A stretch of 64,000 nucleotides of DNA from the NCBI GenBank assembly GCA_905221605.1, contig CAJNDS010001913.1, positions 46,001 to 110,000 on the forward strand. Reading direction: 5' to 3'. A program made the translations under genes and the position numbers. Positions 41,570 to 54,800 of this stretch are shown here, one piece after another (position 1 is the stretch's first letter; each line of letters starts with the position of its first letter). The notes under the pieces are model-generated. The model was not told the origin of the DNA. It made no database searches and saw only the letters and a list, made by a program, of their open reading frames with translations. Origin of the DNA: Symbiodinium natans. Taxonomy: Eukaryota > Sar > Dinophyceae > Suessiales > Symbiodiniaceae.

Positions 41570-42770
41570 GTGCAGGGTTTGGGTTTAGGGTTTGGGGTTT
41601 AGGGTTTGGGTTTTAGGGGTTTGGGGTTTAGGGTTTAGGGTTTAAACTTTGGGGTTTAGGGTTAGGGGTTAGGGGTTTTGGGATTTGGGGTTTGGGGTTT
41701 AGGGGCTTGTTTAGGGTTTGGTTGCGGGGCTTCGGGTTTAGGGGCTTAGTGGGTTCAGGGTGGTGCGTTTAGGGGTTGTGGTTTTGTGGATTAGTGGTTC
41801 GAGATTTAGGGTTTGGGGTTTAGGGTTGGGGGGTTTGAGGTTCAGATTCGAGGTACGGGGTTGAGGTTTCGGGCATCAGGGTTTGGGGTTTTTAGGGGTT
41901 TTATGTTTGGGTTGGCTTCGGAGCTTTAAACTTTAGGAACTTTAGGGTCTAATTCGGGCGTAGGCAACTCATTTTCAGTTGCCGAAATATTTTTGTCTTT
42001 GTTCTTATGTATTCTATACCTATCTACCTATCTCTCTCCTCTATCTCTACTATCCATCCATACATACATACATACATACATACATTGTTGCGCATGTTAC
42101 ATTTTTACATGCGCCTCCTGAGTATGTTAACTTCTTAGTAGTAGAGTGGGTAACCTTTAACCTTTTTGGGGTAATATAATCCCCTGATAATCCCAAAGGT
42201 TAACCTTTAGTTTCCCTAGGTACTGGAGTACTGGACAACTAAGACTTGATGGCAGTTCCTGATCATCAGCAGCCCAGAGACAGGGCTCGCAGGGGTACGC
42301 TGACCCTGGTCAGCCCTTTCGTTGTTTGGTTTCGGGTTTAGGGCTTAGGGCTTGGGGCTTAGGGCCTAGGGTTTAGGGTTTAGGGTTTAGGGTTTCGGGT
42401 TTACTCAGGGTTTAGGGTTTGGGGCTTAGGGTTAAGGGTCCAGGGCTAGGCGCCATGCGCCTTGTGCCTGAAGCTCCTGTGCTCACGATGGCAAGGAAGT
42501 TCGGCTTCATGCTCGGTTGAGCAGGCCACCCTAAACCCTCAATCCTAAATCCTAAACCCCTACACCCCGTTTTACTTGGTCGGTTTGCTGGAGGTCGGAA
42601 TGGACGAGGAAGCACTCAACGATGGTGGCGTTGGTTCGCACTGCGCTTTAGGGTGTCGGATTTATGGTTTAGGGTGTGGCTATAGTCGCCTATCGGTTTG
42701 TAGGGTCTGGATTATATGCATATATGTGTATATATATATATATGTACATATACTATACATATACATACAC

Positions 42771-42813
<43 letters not shown>

Positions 42814-45800
42814 CACATGCATATGTATGTCACGTTTATACGGCTAGAGGGCTTTGGATTTGTAGGATTCAGAGCTAGAGGGTTCAAGGGTTGATTCTTC
42901 AGAAGAATTATCTGGATGACAATCAGATGTGCCCCCCCCCCCCCCTCTCCCGCCCTGCCCTAGAGTTAATTCGGCTTCAGGCTTTGTTATTCACTTCGGC
43001 CCCTTTTTTGGGCGCTGAGGGTAGCTTAAACCTAAACCCACCTAAACCTTAAACCCTAAACCCTAAACTCTTGAACTGCAACCCGTTTGGGGCTGAAGGG
43101 TATTGTGGCGGGGAGGCCAAATTTGCTCGGAATGACGAGACGCTGGTGACAAGGCTCAAAAAGTCCAGACAGGCGCAGAACTGCTGAGAGTTTTTGAGGT
43201 CAGGCTTCGGGTTATGGTTTTGGATTTAGCGTCGTAACTTCTGTTTGTCGCTGTTGAGCATGAGATTGTCCCCGCTGCTTTGCGAAGTAGCCCCAGAGCT
43301 GCATCCCAAAAGACCCTAAACCCTCTAAACCCTAGCCTTAAACCAAAAAAGACCCCTAAACCCTTATCCCTACACCCGAATCCCCAAACCGAAACCCGAT
43401 CCCCAACAAAACACCAAAGAACCCCTCCCGCCCCCCCCCCCCCCCCCAAAAAAAAAAAAAAAAAAGAGATAGAACAACAAGAAGAAAAAAACCTAGCCCC
43501 ACACCCTAAACCCTAAACCCTTAAGAACTCTATATATATATATACATATATATATATTGTTTACCATGAATTTAAACAAAACAAAACTCCGGAGGCCCGG
43601 GCCCTGGGAGCCTTGGTGCGCCTGGGCTCCGCGGCGGCCGCCGAGCTGGTGGCCGCCTCCGGATTCGAGGTCCTTGGGAGGGAGGGTTTAGGGTTTAGGG
43701 TTTAGGGTTTAGGGTTTTAGGATTTAGGGTTTAGGGTTTTTGGGTTTTTGGGTTTTAGGGTTTAGGGTTTAGGGTTTAGGTTTAGGGTTTAGGGTTTAGG
43801 GTTTAGGGTTTTCGGGTTTAGGGTTTTAGGGTTTTAGGGTTTAGGGTTTAGGGTTGAGGGTTGAGGGTTTGGGTTTGGGGGGGTTTGGGGGTTTGGGGGT
43901 TTTGGGGTTTGGGGGGTTTGGGTTTGGGGGTTTAGGGTTTAGGGTTTGGGTTTTGGGTTTTTGGGTTTGGGGTTTGGGGTTTGGGGGTTTGGGGGTTTGG
44001 GGGTTTGGGGGTTTGGGGGTTTGGGGGTTTGGGGGTTTTGGGGTTTGGGGGTTAGGGTTTTAGGGTTTAGGGTTTGGGGTTTAGGGTTTGGGGTTTGGGG
44101 TTTTGGGTTTAGGGTTTAGGGTTTGGGGGTTTGGGGTTTGGGGTTTTGGGTTTAGGGTTTGGGGGTTTAGGGTTTAGGGTTAGGGTTTGAGGTTTTGGGT
44201 TTGGGGTTTTGGGTTTTGGGTTTAGGGTTGGGGGTTGTTTGGGGTTTAGGGTGTGGGGTTTTAGGGTTTGGGGTTTGGGGTTTTGGGGTTTAGGGGTTAG
44301 GGTTTGGGGTCGGGGTGTGGGGTTTGGGGTTTAGGGTTTAGGGTTTAAAAGGGTTTAAGAGGGTTTAGGGGTTTGGGGTTTAGGGTTTAGGGGCCGCCAA
44401 AACAGCGAGTCCATACTTTAATTTTGCAGACCTGAGCTGGCATGAACTTGCTGGACAACATCGTCGCCTTTTTCCAGCTGCCAGCTCTCTTCGTCCTGGT
44501 CGCCATTGCCCACCGGTGAAGCCTCTCTTCAACTCTCGCGCCGGCCATGGCGGTCCACTCGCGTCAGCAGCGCCGGGCTGAACGACAGAAGTCGTGGAAG
44601 GACGGCTGCCCCTAAACCCTACTGGAGAAGGACCCGAAGAAGCAGAGAAACATGGCTCGTGCCTATGTCTCCGATAGTGGGAACTTACCCCCCTGCGGCC
44701 AAGGAGGCCTTGGATGGGGGCAGGGTTTAGGGTTTAGGGTTTAGGGTTTAGGGTTTAGGGTTTTAGGGTTTTAGGGTTTTAGGGTTTTAGGGTTTTAGGG
44801 TTTTAGGGTTTTAGGGTTTTAGGGTTTAGGGTTTTAGGGTTTTAGGGTTTTCGGGTTTTAGGGTTTTAGAATTTAGGGTTAGCCCAGCAGAAGACACTTT
44901 TTATAAGGTTTTCGGGTTTAGGGGCTTCAGGCGTCTGGGGCGCATATGGCGGTGTTGGGTTTGGGGGTGTTTGGGATCTTGGGCCAGGGTTTGCTTAGGG
45001 AGTTTAGGCAGTTCGGGGAGTTGGGGCCTGAGAGAAGGTCTTTCAAATCCCTCCTAGGAAAAAAGGTTTTGGAGTGTGTGTGTGTGTGTGTGTTTTTTTT
45101 TTTTTTTAACCTGGGTTTAGGGGAGTTTTGGAGTTTGAGGGGTTTAGGAGAACTTGTTTTTGGTGGGGCTTCCGGGGGGGCTCAGGGCTTGGGTTGTTTT
45201 GTAGGGTTGTTTTGTGTTAATTCGTGGATTGTGGGTGGATTTTGGGGGATGATATTGCCGGATTCAGGGTTTTTAGGGAGCTTATGGAGTTTAGGAGGTA
45301 GAGGGCTCCGGGCTGGGATGTTCAAACCCTAAACCCTAAACCCTAAACCCTAAACCCTAAACCCTAAACCCTAAACCCTAAACCCTAAACCCTAAACCCT
45401 TCTACTAACAATCCCTCATAGGGATTAGAATGGGGGTAACTAGAATCCCGATTACAGACTGTTAGGAAGCCGCGGCCTGTGCATGTGTGTGAAGATTCCC
45501 CAACAGGCTCTGAAGGTGTAGGGTTTAGGGTTTAGGGTTTAGGGTTTAGGGTTTAGGGTTTAGGGTTTAGGGTTCAGGGTTCAGGGTTTAGGGTTTAGGG
45601 TTTAGGGTTACCCTAAAACCCCTGGCCCGGGGACCTCTCTCGAAGGGCAACCTAGGCCCTTTGTAGTACCCGCTATTATTATCTGATACTCCTCTTCGGG
45701 GACCTCTCTACCTAAGCCCCTAAACCCGAAACCCTAAACCCTATAAACTCTATAAGCCCTATGAACACGATAAGCCCTTTCAACCCTACAAGCCCTATAA

Positions 45801-48800
45801 ACCCTATAAACCCTACAAACCCTATAAGCCCTATAAACCCTATAAACCCTATAAACCCTATAAGCCCTATAAACCCTATAAACCCTATAAACCCTATAAG
45901 CCCTATAAGCCCTATAAGCCCTATAAACCCTATAAACCCTAGAAGCCCTATAAACCCTATAAACCCTAAACCCCCTTTCACAGGTCGTCGTCCTGGACCA
46001 CTCCCGCGGCGCGGAAGACCTACTCGGCGCCTTGGCGGTAGGGTTGAGGGTTGAGGGTTCAGGGTTCAGGGTTCAGGGGTTTAGGGTTAGGGTTTAGGGT
46101 TGAGGGTTGAGGGTTGAGGGTTTAGGGTTTAGGGTTTCTTCATAGGGATTATAGTACCCCATATTCTCATCTTTTTTCAGGACTGTTAGTAGAATCGGGA
46201 ACATCCCAAGGTTGGGTTTTAGAGCATAGGGCGAAGCCCTGAGCCTTGATTCCCAAAACCCTGAGCCCCAATCCCCTGCACTCGTGGGTGTTCGTTCTGC
46301 GAAGTTACACCCTAAACCCTAAACCTTAAACCCTAAACCTGAAACCCGAAACCCTAAACCCTTGTCTTACTCTGCGCGACTCACGGAGATTTTTATTCCT
46401 TGGGGGTGTGGGGCAGAGCTTTGCCTCTACCGCCGGGCTCGCAGGGGGGTTAGGGTCTTAGAGTCTGGGGTTTAGGGTTTCGGGTTTAGTGTTTAGGGTT
46501 TGGGGTTTAGGTCGAACAACTTGTTGGGCTTGAGTATCATGGGCGTAGGGGTCTAGGAGCGAAACGTGCTTTCTAGGTTTGTGAGGTCTATACTTGGAGT
46601 GAGGAAGAAGCAGGGTTGGTAAGGTGGGTTATGGAGATGATAAGAGAGTTTCTAGGGAACTCAGAGCAGACTTGCCAAGTCCAAAGAGCTTCCCTGCAAG
46701 GTTTCAGGGCAATCCCAGAATCGCCATTGCAGCTTTAGTTGTCCGCGATTACGCCCTAGACCCGAATTGATTTTGCTTAGCGCGATTACGGCCTAAACCC
46801 GAAATCCCTATAAAGCCCTAAACCCTCAACCCTAGAACCTCCAAGCCGCCCGGTGCTCAGGGGCCGTTGCTCTCGTGCATGCCGCATCGCGGGCAGGGGC
46901 TCACTCGCTGATGCGAGTGCCGGCCACTGGTCCTATCATAGGGCAGCCCTTGGTATGGGTTCAGGGTTTAGGGGCTGTAGGGTTCAGGGTTTAAGGCTTT
47001 TAGGGTTTCAGGGTTCAGGTAGTTTTGTATAGGGTTCAGGTTTTCTTTAAGGGCAATTTGCCCCATGATCCTGAAATCCCTAGACCTAGACCTCTCCTAG
47101 TTAGACCCGACACCCCTGAACCCCCAGCCCCTACTTCCTAAACCTTGACCAAAACCCTAAACCTGAAACACTAAACCCCTAAACCCTATTTCCTACACCT
47201 TAAACACCTAACCCCTAAAACCTGAAACCCTTCCATGCCTGAGCGCCTGAAACCCTAACCCTAAGCTAGGATTGTTTTGGGATTGCTTACTGTTGGTTAG
47301 TAGGGAATAGGAGAATGAGGTACCCTATATAATCCCTTAAAGGGTTTTTATAGGGCCCTAATTCCCTCACTCTCTGCTAACCAACAGTAATGTTAGGGAA
47401 TGGGTGCGAGTCTCCGGCCAGCACAACCAGGATAAGGAAAGGCATATGGTCCTCCTAAGAAAACCCAAGTCTGCTTATTTTGCTTGTAGGCTGTTGTTGG
47501 GTTTGGGGTTCAGGGTTTCGGGTTCAGGGTTTAGGGTTTAGGGTTTAGGGTTTAGGGTTTAGGGTGGCCTGATGGCTATTCGGGTTCTTCATCAGAAAAG
47601 AGCATGCCCCAGTCCCTAGTTACCTTAGGGAAGAGGGAGCCAGAGGGAGTAGTAGGAAGCATTCAGGCACCTTTGGGTTACATACCTTCTTGAACCCCCC
47701 CTCCCCTACGGACCCTATAATGGTTTATCCCTTATGTGGGTTGGTGGTCTCTTTAAGTGGGGTCTTTGTTTTATAGGGTACATATATCGGTATAAGGGTA
47801 ACAGATAAAGAGGCCACCGGCCTTTACATTTTAGACCCCTGTGCATCCACACCGGCAAGTTTACTTTGCCGTTCACAAAGCGTCGCCTCCGGCCTGGCGC
47901 CACTCAAAGACGGCCTCTGCCGCGCCGTCGCAGAAGCCGCCGTCGCGTCGGAGGTAGGCACGGGCTGTAACGCAAGGCAGACCCTGGCGTACGTCGCGGA
48001 CACCATGGCCAGCATCCACGCCGACATCACGCACCACCGCCGGGCGCTCTACGCACAGTACCCGGCCGATGTTGACCGGCGTAGGGGCCCCCATCCCAGT
48101 CAAATTAATGAGTACATGGCATGGCATATGGGTTGAGGGTTTTATGCTAGCGTTTAGGATTTCAGTTTCGGGTTTAGTTTGGCGTGCAGGGTTCAGGGTT
48201 TATGTGAACCCCCAAGCCCTAAACCGCCCCTAAGCCCTAATCCCGAGACCCGAATCCGCCAAATCCCTCTAAAAAGCCCTCTCAAGCCCTAAACCCCAAA
48301 ACCCCTAAAACCCTAGCCCTGAGCCCCCAAAATCCTAAAACACTAAATTTTAAATCCCCAAACCCTGAACCCTAAACCCATCAACCCTCTGCCTGAATCC
48401 CTAGCCCTAAGCCCGAAATCCGAAAACCCCAGCAACTAAACCCCAAACCCCTGGACCCTAAAGCCTATACCCCCTAAACGGTAGCACTAAACCCCATATC
48501 GCTGGAGCCTCCCCCTTATACTAACAGTCCTTGATAGGGATTGTAATAGGGCGTACTGTACACCCTAAACCCTCTACCCTAAACCCTCTACCCTAAACCC
48601 TCTACCCTAAACCCTAAACCCTAAACCCTAAACCTTAAACCCTAAACCCTAAACCCTCCCAGAATCTTTCCAGGCTTTGAGCCAGGCGCACCTCCGCCGG
48701 GCCCTGCAGGTTGGCGTTGAAGGCGTCAAAGTTTGGGGTTTAGGGGTCTAGGGTTTAGGGTTTAGGGATTAGGCTTTAGGGTTTAGGCCTCAAAGTTTAT

Positions 48801-51800
48801 GGTTTAGGGTTTGGAGTTTAGGGTTTAGGCCTCAAAGTGTAGGGTTTAGGGTTTTATGCCTCAAAGTTTAGGGTTTAGGGTTAGGCCTCAAAGCTTAGGG
48901 TTTAGGGCTTAGGGTTTAGGGTATAGGGTTTAGGGTTTAGGGTTCGGGGTTTAGGCCTCAAAGTTTGGAGGCTCTTATTATGAGAGTTGATGAAGAATCT
49001 TGTCGCAAACAGTACTCGGGATAATTTTAAATTTCCTTAGTTTCCTTACAAGTGAACCTGTTCCCGAAAAACGTGTAGGGTCTAAACCGGGTTCAGGGCA
49101 GATTCCCTAAGAGTAGTTGCATGGTCCCTGAGTATGGTCTCTTACCCTAAATCCTAAACCCTAAACCCTAAACCCTGAACCCTAAACCCTAAACCCTAAA
49201 CCGAAGGGGTTCCTACAGAGGGTTCTGAGTTCTGAAGTTGGGCCCTTGGGTTGTATCATATAGAATCCCTAAGGGCCCATACTAAGAGACCATGTGCCTA
49301 CGTACCATAAAGAGATAGGATTTTTAGGGTTTAGGGATTTAGGATGTAGGGCTGATGGAAGTTTCGGGTAGATATAGGCTTTTGTGTAGATACATGGTTT
49401 AGGGTTGAGGGTTTAGGTTTAGGGTTTGGGGTTTGGAGTTTAGGTTTAGGGATTAGGGTAGGTTGATGTCAGGTTCTGCGGTTTGGGTACCCGCAGGGGT
49501 TTAGGATTTAGGGCTTAGGGCTTAGAGGGGTGTTGAAGGCCTCAAGCGGCTTTTTGGGAGGGGGTTTCGGGGTTCAGGGTTTAGGGTCTGTAGGCTTTAT
49601 TCTTCAGGCTATACACAGCTTATTTGGGATCATCAAGCCATTATGTGGGGAATATGGGCTTGGCTGTTACCACAAACCGTGTGCCCTGATATCCAAACAG
49701 CCACCCCCCCCCCCCTCCTCACCCTAAACCCTAAACCAAAAACCCTATAACTCCTTGTGGAAACCCATGCGGCTGCAGGGATCATCCTCCCTGGCGTCGA
49801 ATCAGCGGAGGCGGTTCATGGTTTTCAAATGTTTTGTGCATGGTTTAGGGTTTTTAGGGTGTTAGGGTGTTAGGGTGTTAGGGTTTAGGGTTTAGGGTTT
49901 CTTTCAAGGGACTAAAGGAGGGACCCTGCTTAGGTGTATGGCTAGTATATGTGGGTTTACGACATTAGGGGCACCTTCTTGGGCCCTGATTGTAAGGGAT
50001 TCCTAGCATTTGGGGTGTATACTAGGGGTCCCCTATTTTCGTAAACTCCCAGATAGGGACACTATGAGGTATATATAGGGGTGATAAAGGGGGGAATAAG
50101 ATGAAGGGCGCTTTTGAGGGGTCACTCCTTACACCGTAGGGTTTGCAGCAGATGTCGAGTGGTCGAGTGGTGTCGGGTTTGAGGGTTTTTGGGGGTTTGG
50201 GTTCTTAGGCTGGCCACTTGCCCTCCCCCCTCCCCCCTCCCCTTCGCCCCTCCCCACTTGCCCTACCCCCACGGTTGAGGATATACTTCGCTGTGGATTC
50301 TAATTAGAGATCAAGCTTCAAGGTTCCCCCCGAATTACGCGTGGTGGCCGGGACTAGGGCTTTACGGTTTAGGGCCGAAGGGCCTCGGGGACGAGGGCGT
50401 GGGGCGTTGAGGGCTTATGGACGTTAAAGGCTCGGGAGGTCTAGGCCTGCGTTGGTGGGGCTTTGGGATGTTTAAGATTTCGGGTTTAGGGTTGACGCCA
50501 TGGCCAAAGCCCACAAGCCACCAAATCGAGAGGAGCACCGACACCCATGGCTCAGCTCAAACAAGCCTGAGAGCTCGGACTGTGCAGGCCCCCCCCCCCC
50601 AAAAAAAAAAACCCTAAACCCTGAACCCTTAACTCTTAACCTCAGCCCTTAACCCTTAGCCCTTAATTAACCCTGAACCCTAAACCCTAAACCCTAAACT
50701 CCAAACAAACCCGCGGAGGAGGCGCACGCCCTTGTGGAGCTGTGCCTGTATCCCTCCAGGACTCCTGGCGGGTCCGGGCTTGCGCTTCATTGTTCAAGGT
50801 TCAGGGTTGAAAGTTGAGGGTGTAGTTTTTGGTTTTTAGGGTTTAGGGCTTACACTAGAGCCCCACACCCCAACTAAACCCCCAAAGAACCGCCTTCAAG
50901 TGGCCCATGAACCCAAACTCCAGGGCATGTACGCCATCATGACGGGTAGTTCGCGGGTCCAAAACAGCACTACAACCGAGCATTCGACCCGGATACCCTC
51001 AATTGCACAACTTGCCTTGTGGACTCCACTAGGTAGGACCCTGGGAGGTTTCAGAGTTTCCCCTTTGTGGTACTTTACTGCAACTTTAGATCCTTACCTT
51101 TTTTGGGCTTATTGGGTTTCTTATTAAGGCAGCTAAAAGTTTAATCTATAGCTACCCTCCTGAGTGCAGCCAAGTTCCTCATGGCGTTTAGGGAGCACTC
51201 GATTTGGGAATTATTTGCCGGGAGAGGTTCGAGTAGCAAATTGTGCCTGATCCCGAGTTTTGGTGTTCATTTGGTCCCTACACCCCTAAACCCTAAACCC
51301 TAAACCCTAAACCCTAAACCCTAAACCCTAAACCCTAAACCCTAAACCCTAAACCCTAAACCCTAAACCCTAAACCCTAAACCCTAAACCCTAAACCCTA
51401 AACCCTAAACCAACCCGACCGACCCGACAGATTTTCTGGATCCAACACCCAAGCCCGGCGCCGCAGGAATCTCCGCGACGACAGCCACGCTGCTGAGGTG
51501 CTGCCGCCCCTAAACCCTAAACCCGAAACCCTAAACCCTAAGCCCTAAACCCTAAGCCCTAAGCCCTAAACCCTAAACCCTAAATTCTTTGTTCCCCGTA
51601 ACCCTAAACCCCTAACCCCGAATCCCGAACGCCTAAACCCTAACACATAGACCCTACACCCTTGTTGGCGTTAGTGACTGTTGTGAAAGGAACCCGGTTC
51701 CCTTATTGGAATATGGTTACCGGGCTACCCGTAGAGGGTACCGAGTCTGCGGTGTAGGGTTCAGGGCCGCTGCATGCTCATTAAGTCATGTCCAAGAAAC

Positions 51801-54800
51801 GGCTCCAGATAAAGATGTGTCCCCACGCCACATGTATCAGTCTGCCTGTTCAAGTGGGGTTTAGGGTTTACTTGGAGGTTCAGGTACTCAGGAACCCAAG
51901 TATAACTGTCTTAAGGGGCTTACATGTGCGTTATAACTACACTTATAGTGGGTTACGAAGTGCCCCGAACCTCCAAGCAGGGTTTAGAATATGTAACCCA
52001 ATTGTCCCAAATGCGCCTCACTCCTCCCGAAGGCTTCCCAAGCTTCCAAGGAGTCGTGGCCTGAACTTACTCCCTCGACCCCCTAAGCACTGCATTCAAG
52101 GTTTAGGCTTTATAGGTTTAGGGTTTCGGGTTTAGGGTTTAGGGCTTAGGGGTTAGGGTTTGTAAGATTTAGGGTATATACGGTCGGGGGATGAATCACC
52201 GTAACTAAGCGTTGTTTGTATCGCTCAGGTTCAGATCTGACTGCTTGTGGAACCTCTAGGAGTAGGCGCAAATTTTTGGGTTTAGGGTTTAGGGTTTAGG
52301 GTTTAGGGTTTAGGGTTTAGGGTTCCCTTCCCTAGCAGCCCCTTTAAAACCAAAAAGGCTTCTTTTTTATTTCCTTGGCTACTCTTGGGTTTAGGGCTTA
52401 GGGCTTAGGGCTTAGGGCTTAGGGTTTAGGGTTTAGGGCTTAGGGCTTAGGGCTTAGGACTTAGGGTTTAGGGTTTAGGGCTTAGGGCTTAGGGCTTAGG
52501 GCTTAGGGCTTAGAACTTAGGGCTTAGGGTTTAGGGTTTGGGGTTTGGGGTTTAGGGTTTAGGGTTTAGGTCTTTGGCATGCTTCTGCTTTGTTGTCGCA
52601 TGTTGCTTCTAGGCCCTCCTTGGAGGTTCATGGTACCTAGTAACCCAATTCTAGATGCACTTGTAACCCAGTGATAGCTTATATGTGGGCCATACCTGCA
52701 CTTATAATGGGTCACAAAGTACCCTGAACCTCTAAGTAAGCCCCTCAAACTCAAACAAACACACACACACACACAATATGAACCCGGGCTGCCTAAATTT
52801 CCTCATGCGGTCTAAGACTTGGGAGGCTCCCCCTTACTAACAGTCCTTTTATAGGGATTAATCAGCATAGGGGGTACTACAATCCCGATGAAGGATTGTT
52901 AGTATATGGGTGAACATCCCAATCTAAAGCCCACGACTCCTAAGTAACTTCATGCTCCTCAACTCCAAAAAAAGCAGAGAGGCGCGTCTCAAGAACCAGC
53001 CCTTCCGACGGATGGACTTCAGTTTCGCTGGGAAGCCTAGGGTTTGTGAGGATTGTTTAATCAAAAGTCTCGTTGAGCTTAGTTTGTTTTTTGAATTGAA
53101 GTTTATTTTGGCGTTTGGATCCTTAGTTGTTTCTTCTTACGGTATTTTGTATGAGTTTTTTACTGTGGTTGGTATTTTGGGGGGCGAGGTATCTTAGAAG
53201 GTTTGTAGGTCTGTTTTTTTAGAGGTCGGAACTGTTTAGGTTTTGGTGTTGAGTAACTTTAGAGTGTCTTAGTAGCTGAATGAGTACACTTTACACTTAT
53301 TAGGATACAATAACCCCTTACAAAACTGAAAGTGGACACTTTTTTGGGGCTTATGAACTCAGCAACTAAGGTTTAGATTTCGAGTTTTAGGGCTTTGATC
53401 TGTGGAGGTTGAGTCCTTGGCTGCGGGTGCTGCAAGTGAGGAGCCCAACTAGGGTTCAGAGTTAACTGCGTGCCGAGCGCATTGGGGGTTCGGAATTTTC
53501 CCCATATCTAGCTACCCTGTTTAGGGGTTTAGGGCTTTAGGGTTTTGGGTTTAAACACGTGGGAGCATATTGGTGCTGCAAACCAGGCAAGGGAGCGCGG
53601 AGGCGCTGCAAGCCAGGAAAGGGGGCGCGAAGGCGCTGCAGACCAGGTAAGGGAGCGCGAAGGCTCTACGAACCAGGTTAGAGAGGTGCGTCATTGCATG
53701 ACCAAGAAGGACAGCTACCTTCAGTTCCCCAATCCACACGTGGCGTCAGGAAGACGGGCACAGCAGGACGTTGAGGCTTGCTGCGATGTGGATTCCAGTG
53801 GCTGCAAAAGTGCTTTATCCAAAGTTTGGAGTTCATAGATTGTAGGGTGCTTAGGGGTGGGGGGTTCATGGGGGGCAGGTACCTAGGGAACTTTAGGGAA
53901 GCTGAGGAAGCCTGAGGGAGGTGGGGAGTATTCGGGAACCAACTCCCGACGAGTAGGGCACCCTTATTGTAATATGGTTGCTGGGCTACCAAGCAGCCCC
54001 CTAAACCCTAAACCCTAAACCCCCAACCCTTAAGCCGAGCGCTCCACCCCTTTGCAGGACTTGAGTTGACGTTGCGGGGCTGGGGGATGAGAAGGGCCAG
54101 CACACCAGAAGCCCTAAACCAAGAGCTTATTTAGAGTGCTGTGTCAATAGCTAAACCCTAAACTCTAAACCCTGAGCCCTGAACCCTGAACCCTGAACCC
54201 TGAACCCTGAAACCTAAACCCGAAACCCTGAGTCCCAAAAACCCTAAGCCAAGCTCGACAGAATCGAAAAGCCCTAAGCCCTGCCTTAAGAACCCCAACC
54301 CTACCTTCGCTCTTGCCTTTTGCTGTAAGAATCCTTGGGATTTGTGTTTAGGGTTCAGGGTCTAGGGTTTAGGCACAACAAATGGGTGTTTCAAACCTAA
54401 AGCCCCAGGCCAGAAAAGAGAGTGAGAGAGAAGACTGTAAAGCAAACACACATCTTGGACTTATATCACTTGGTAGTAGAGTATATAGGTAGCCTTTAAC
54501 TTTTTAGGTTTTTGGGTTCTTATTTTCCCTTATCACCCCAAAGGTTAACCTTTAGTTCACCGAGGATACTGGACAACTGGGATCAAGCATTCTGTTGAGG
54601 ACAAAGATGAGGAGGTAAGCCCCTGGGCGGTAAGCTCTGATACTAGCCTTTATAAGCCAAAAAGGGCACCCTTCTTATTCCTAGGTTACTCTTGGGTCTA
54701 GCCCGAAACTCTAAAGCCTAATCCCTCCCCCCCAAACCCTTTTGATTCCCAGGCTACTCTTGGGTGCAGTCCTAAACCGAATTCCCCCACCCCAACCCCA

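Noticed and set aside
43854-44063. Gly/Phe/Leu repeat protein
   Set aside because: Translation of a TTTGGGG variant tract.
45712-46054. Gly-Phe-Ile and Asn-Pro-Ile repeat proteins
   Set aside because: Translation of the 9-bp CCCTATAAA array on both strands.
46836-46952. Longer version of the gene 2 exon, from a CCCTAG acceptor to a GT donor
   Set aside because: It is in frame but adds residues not in the family; 46,861-46,922 with AG|GG and a GC donor aligns without gaps.
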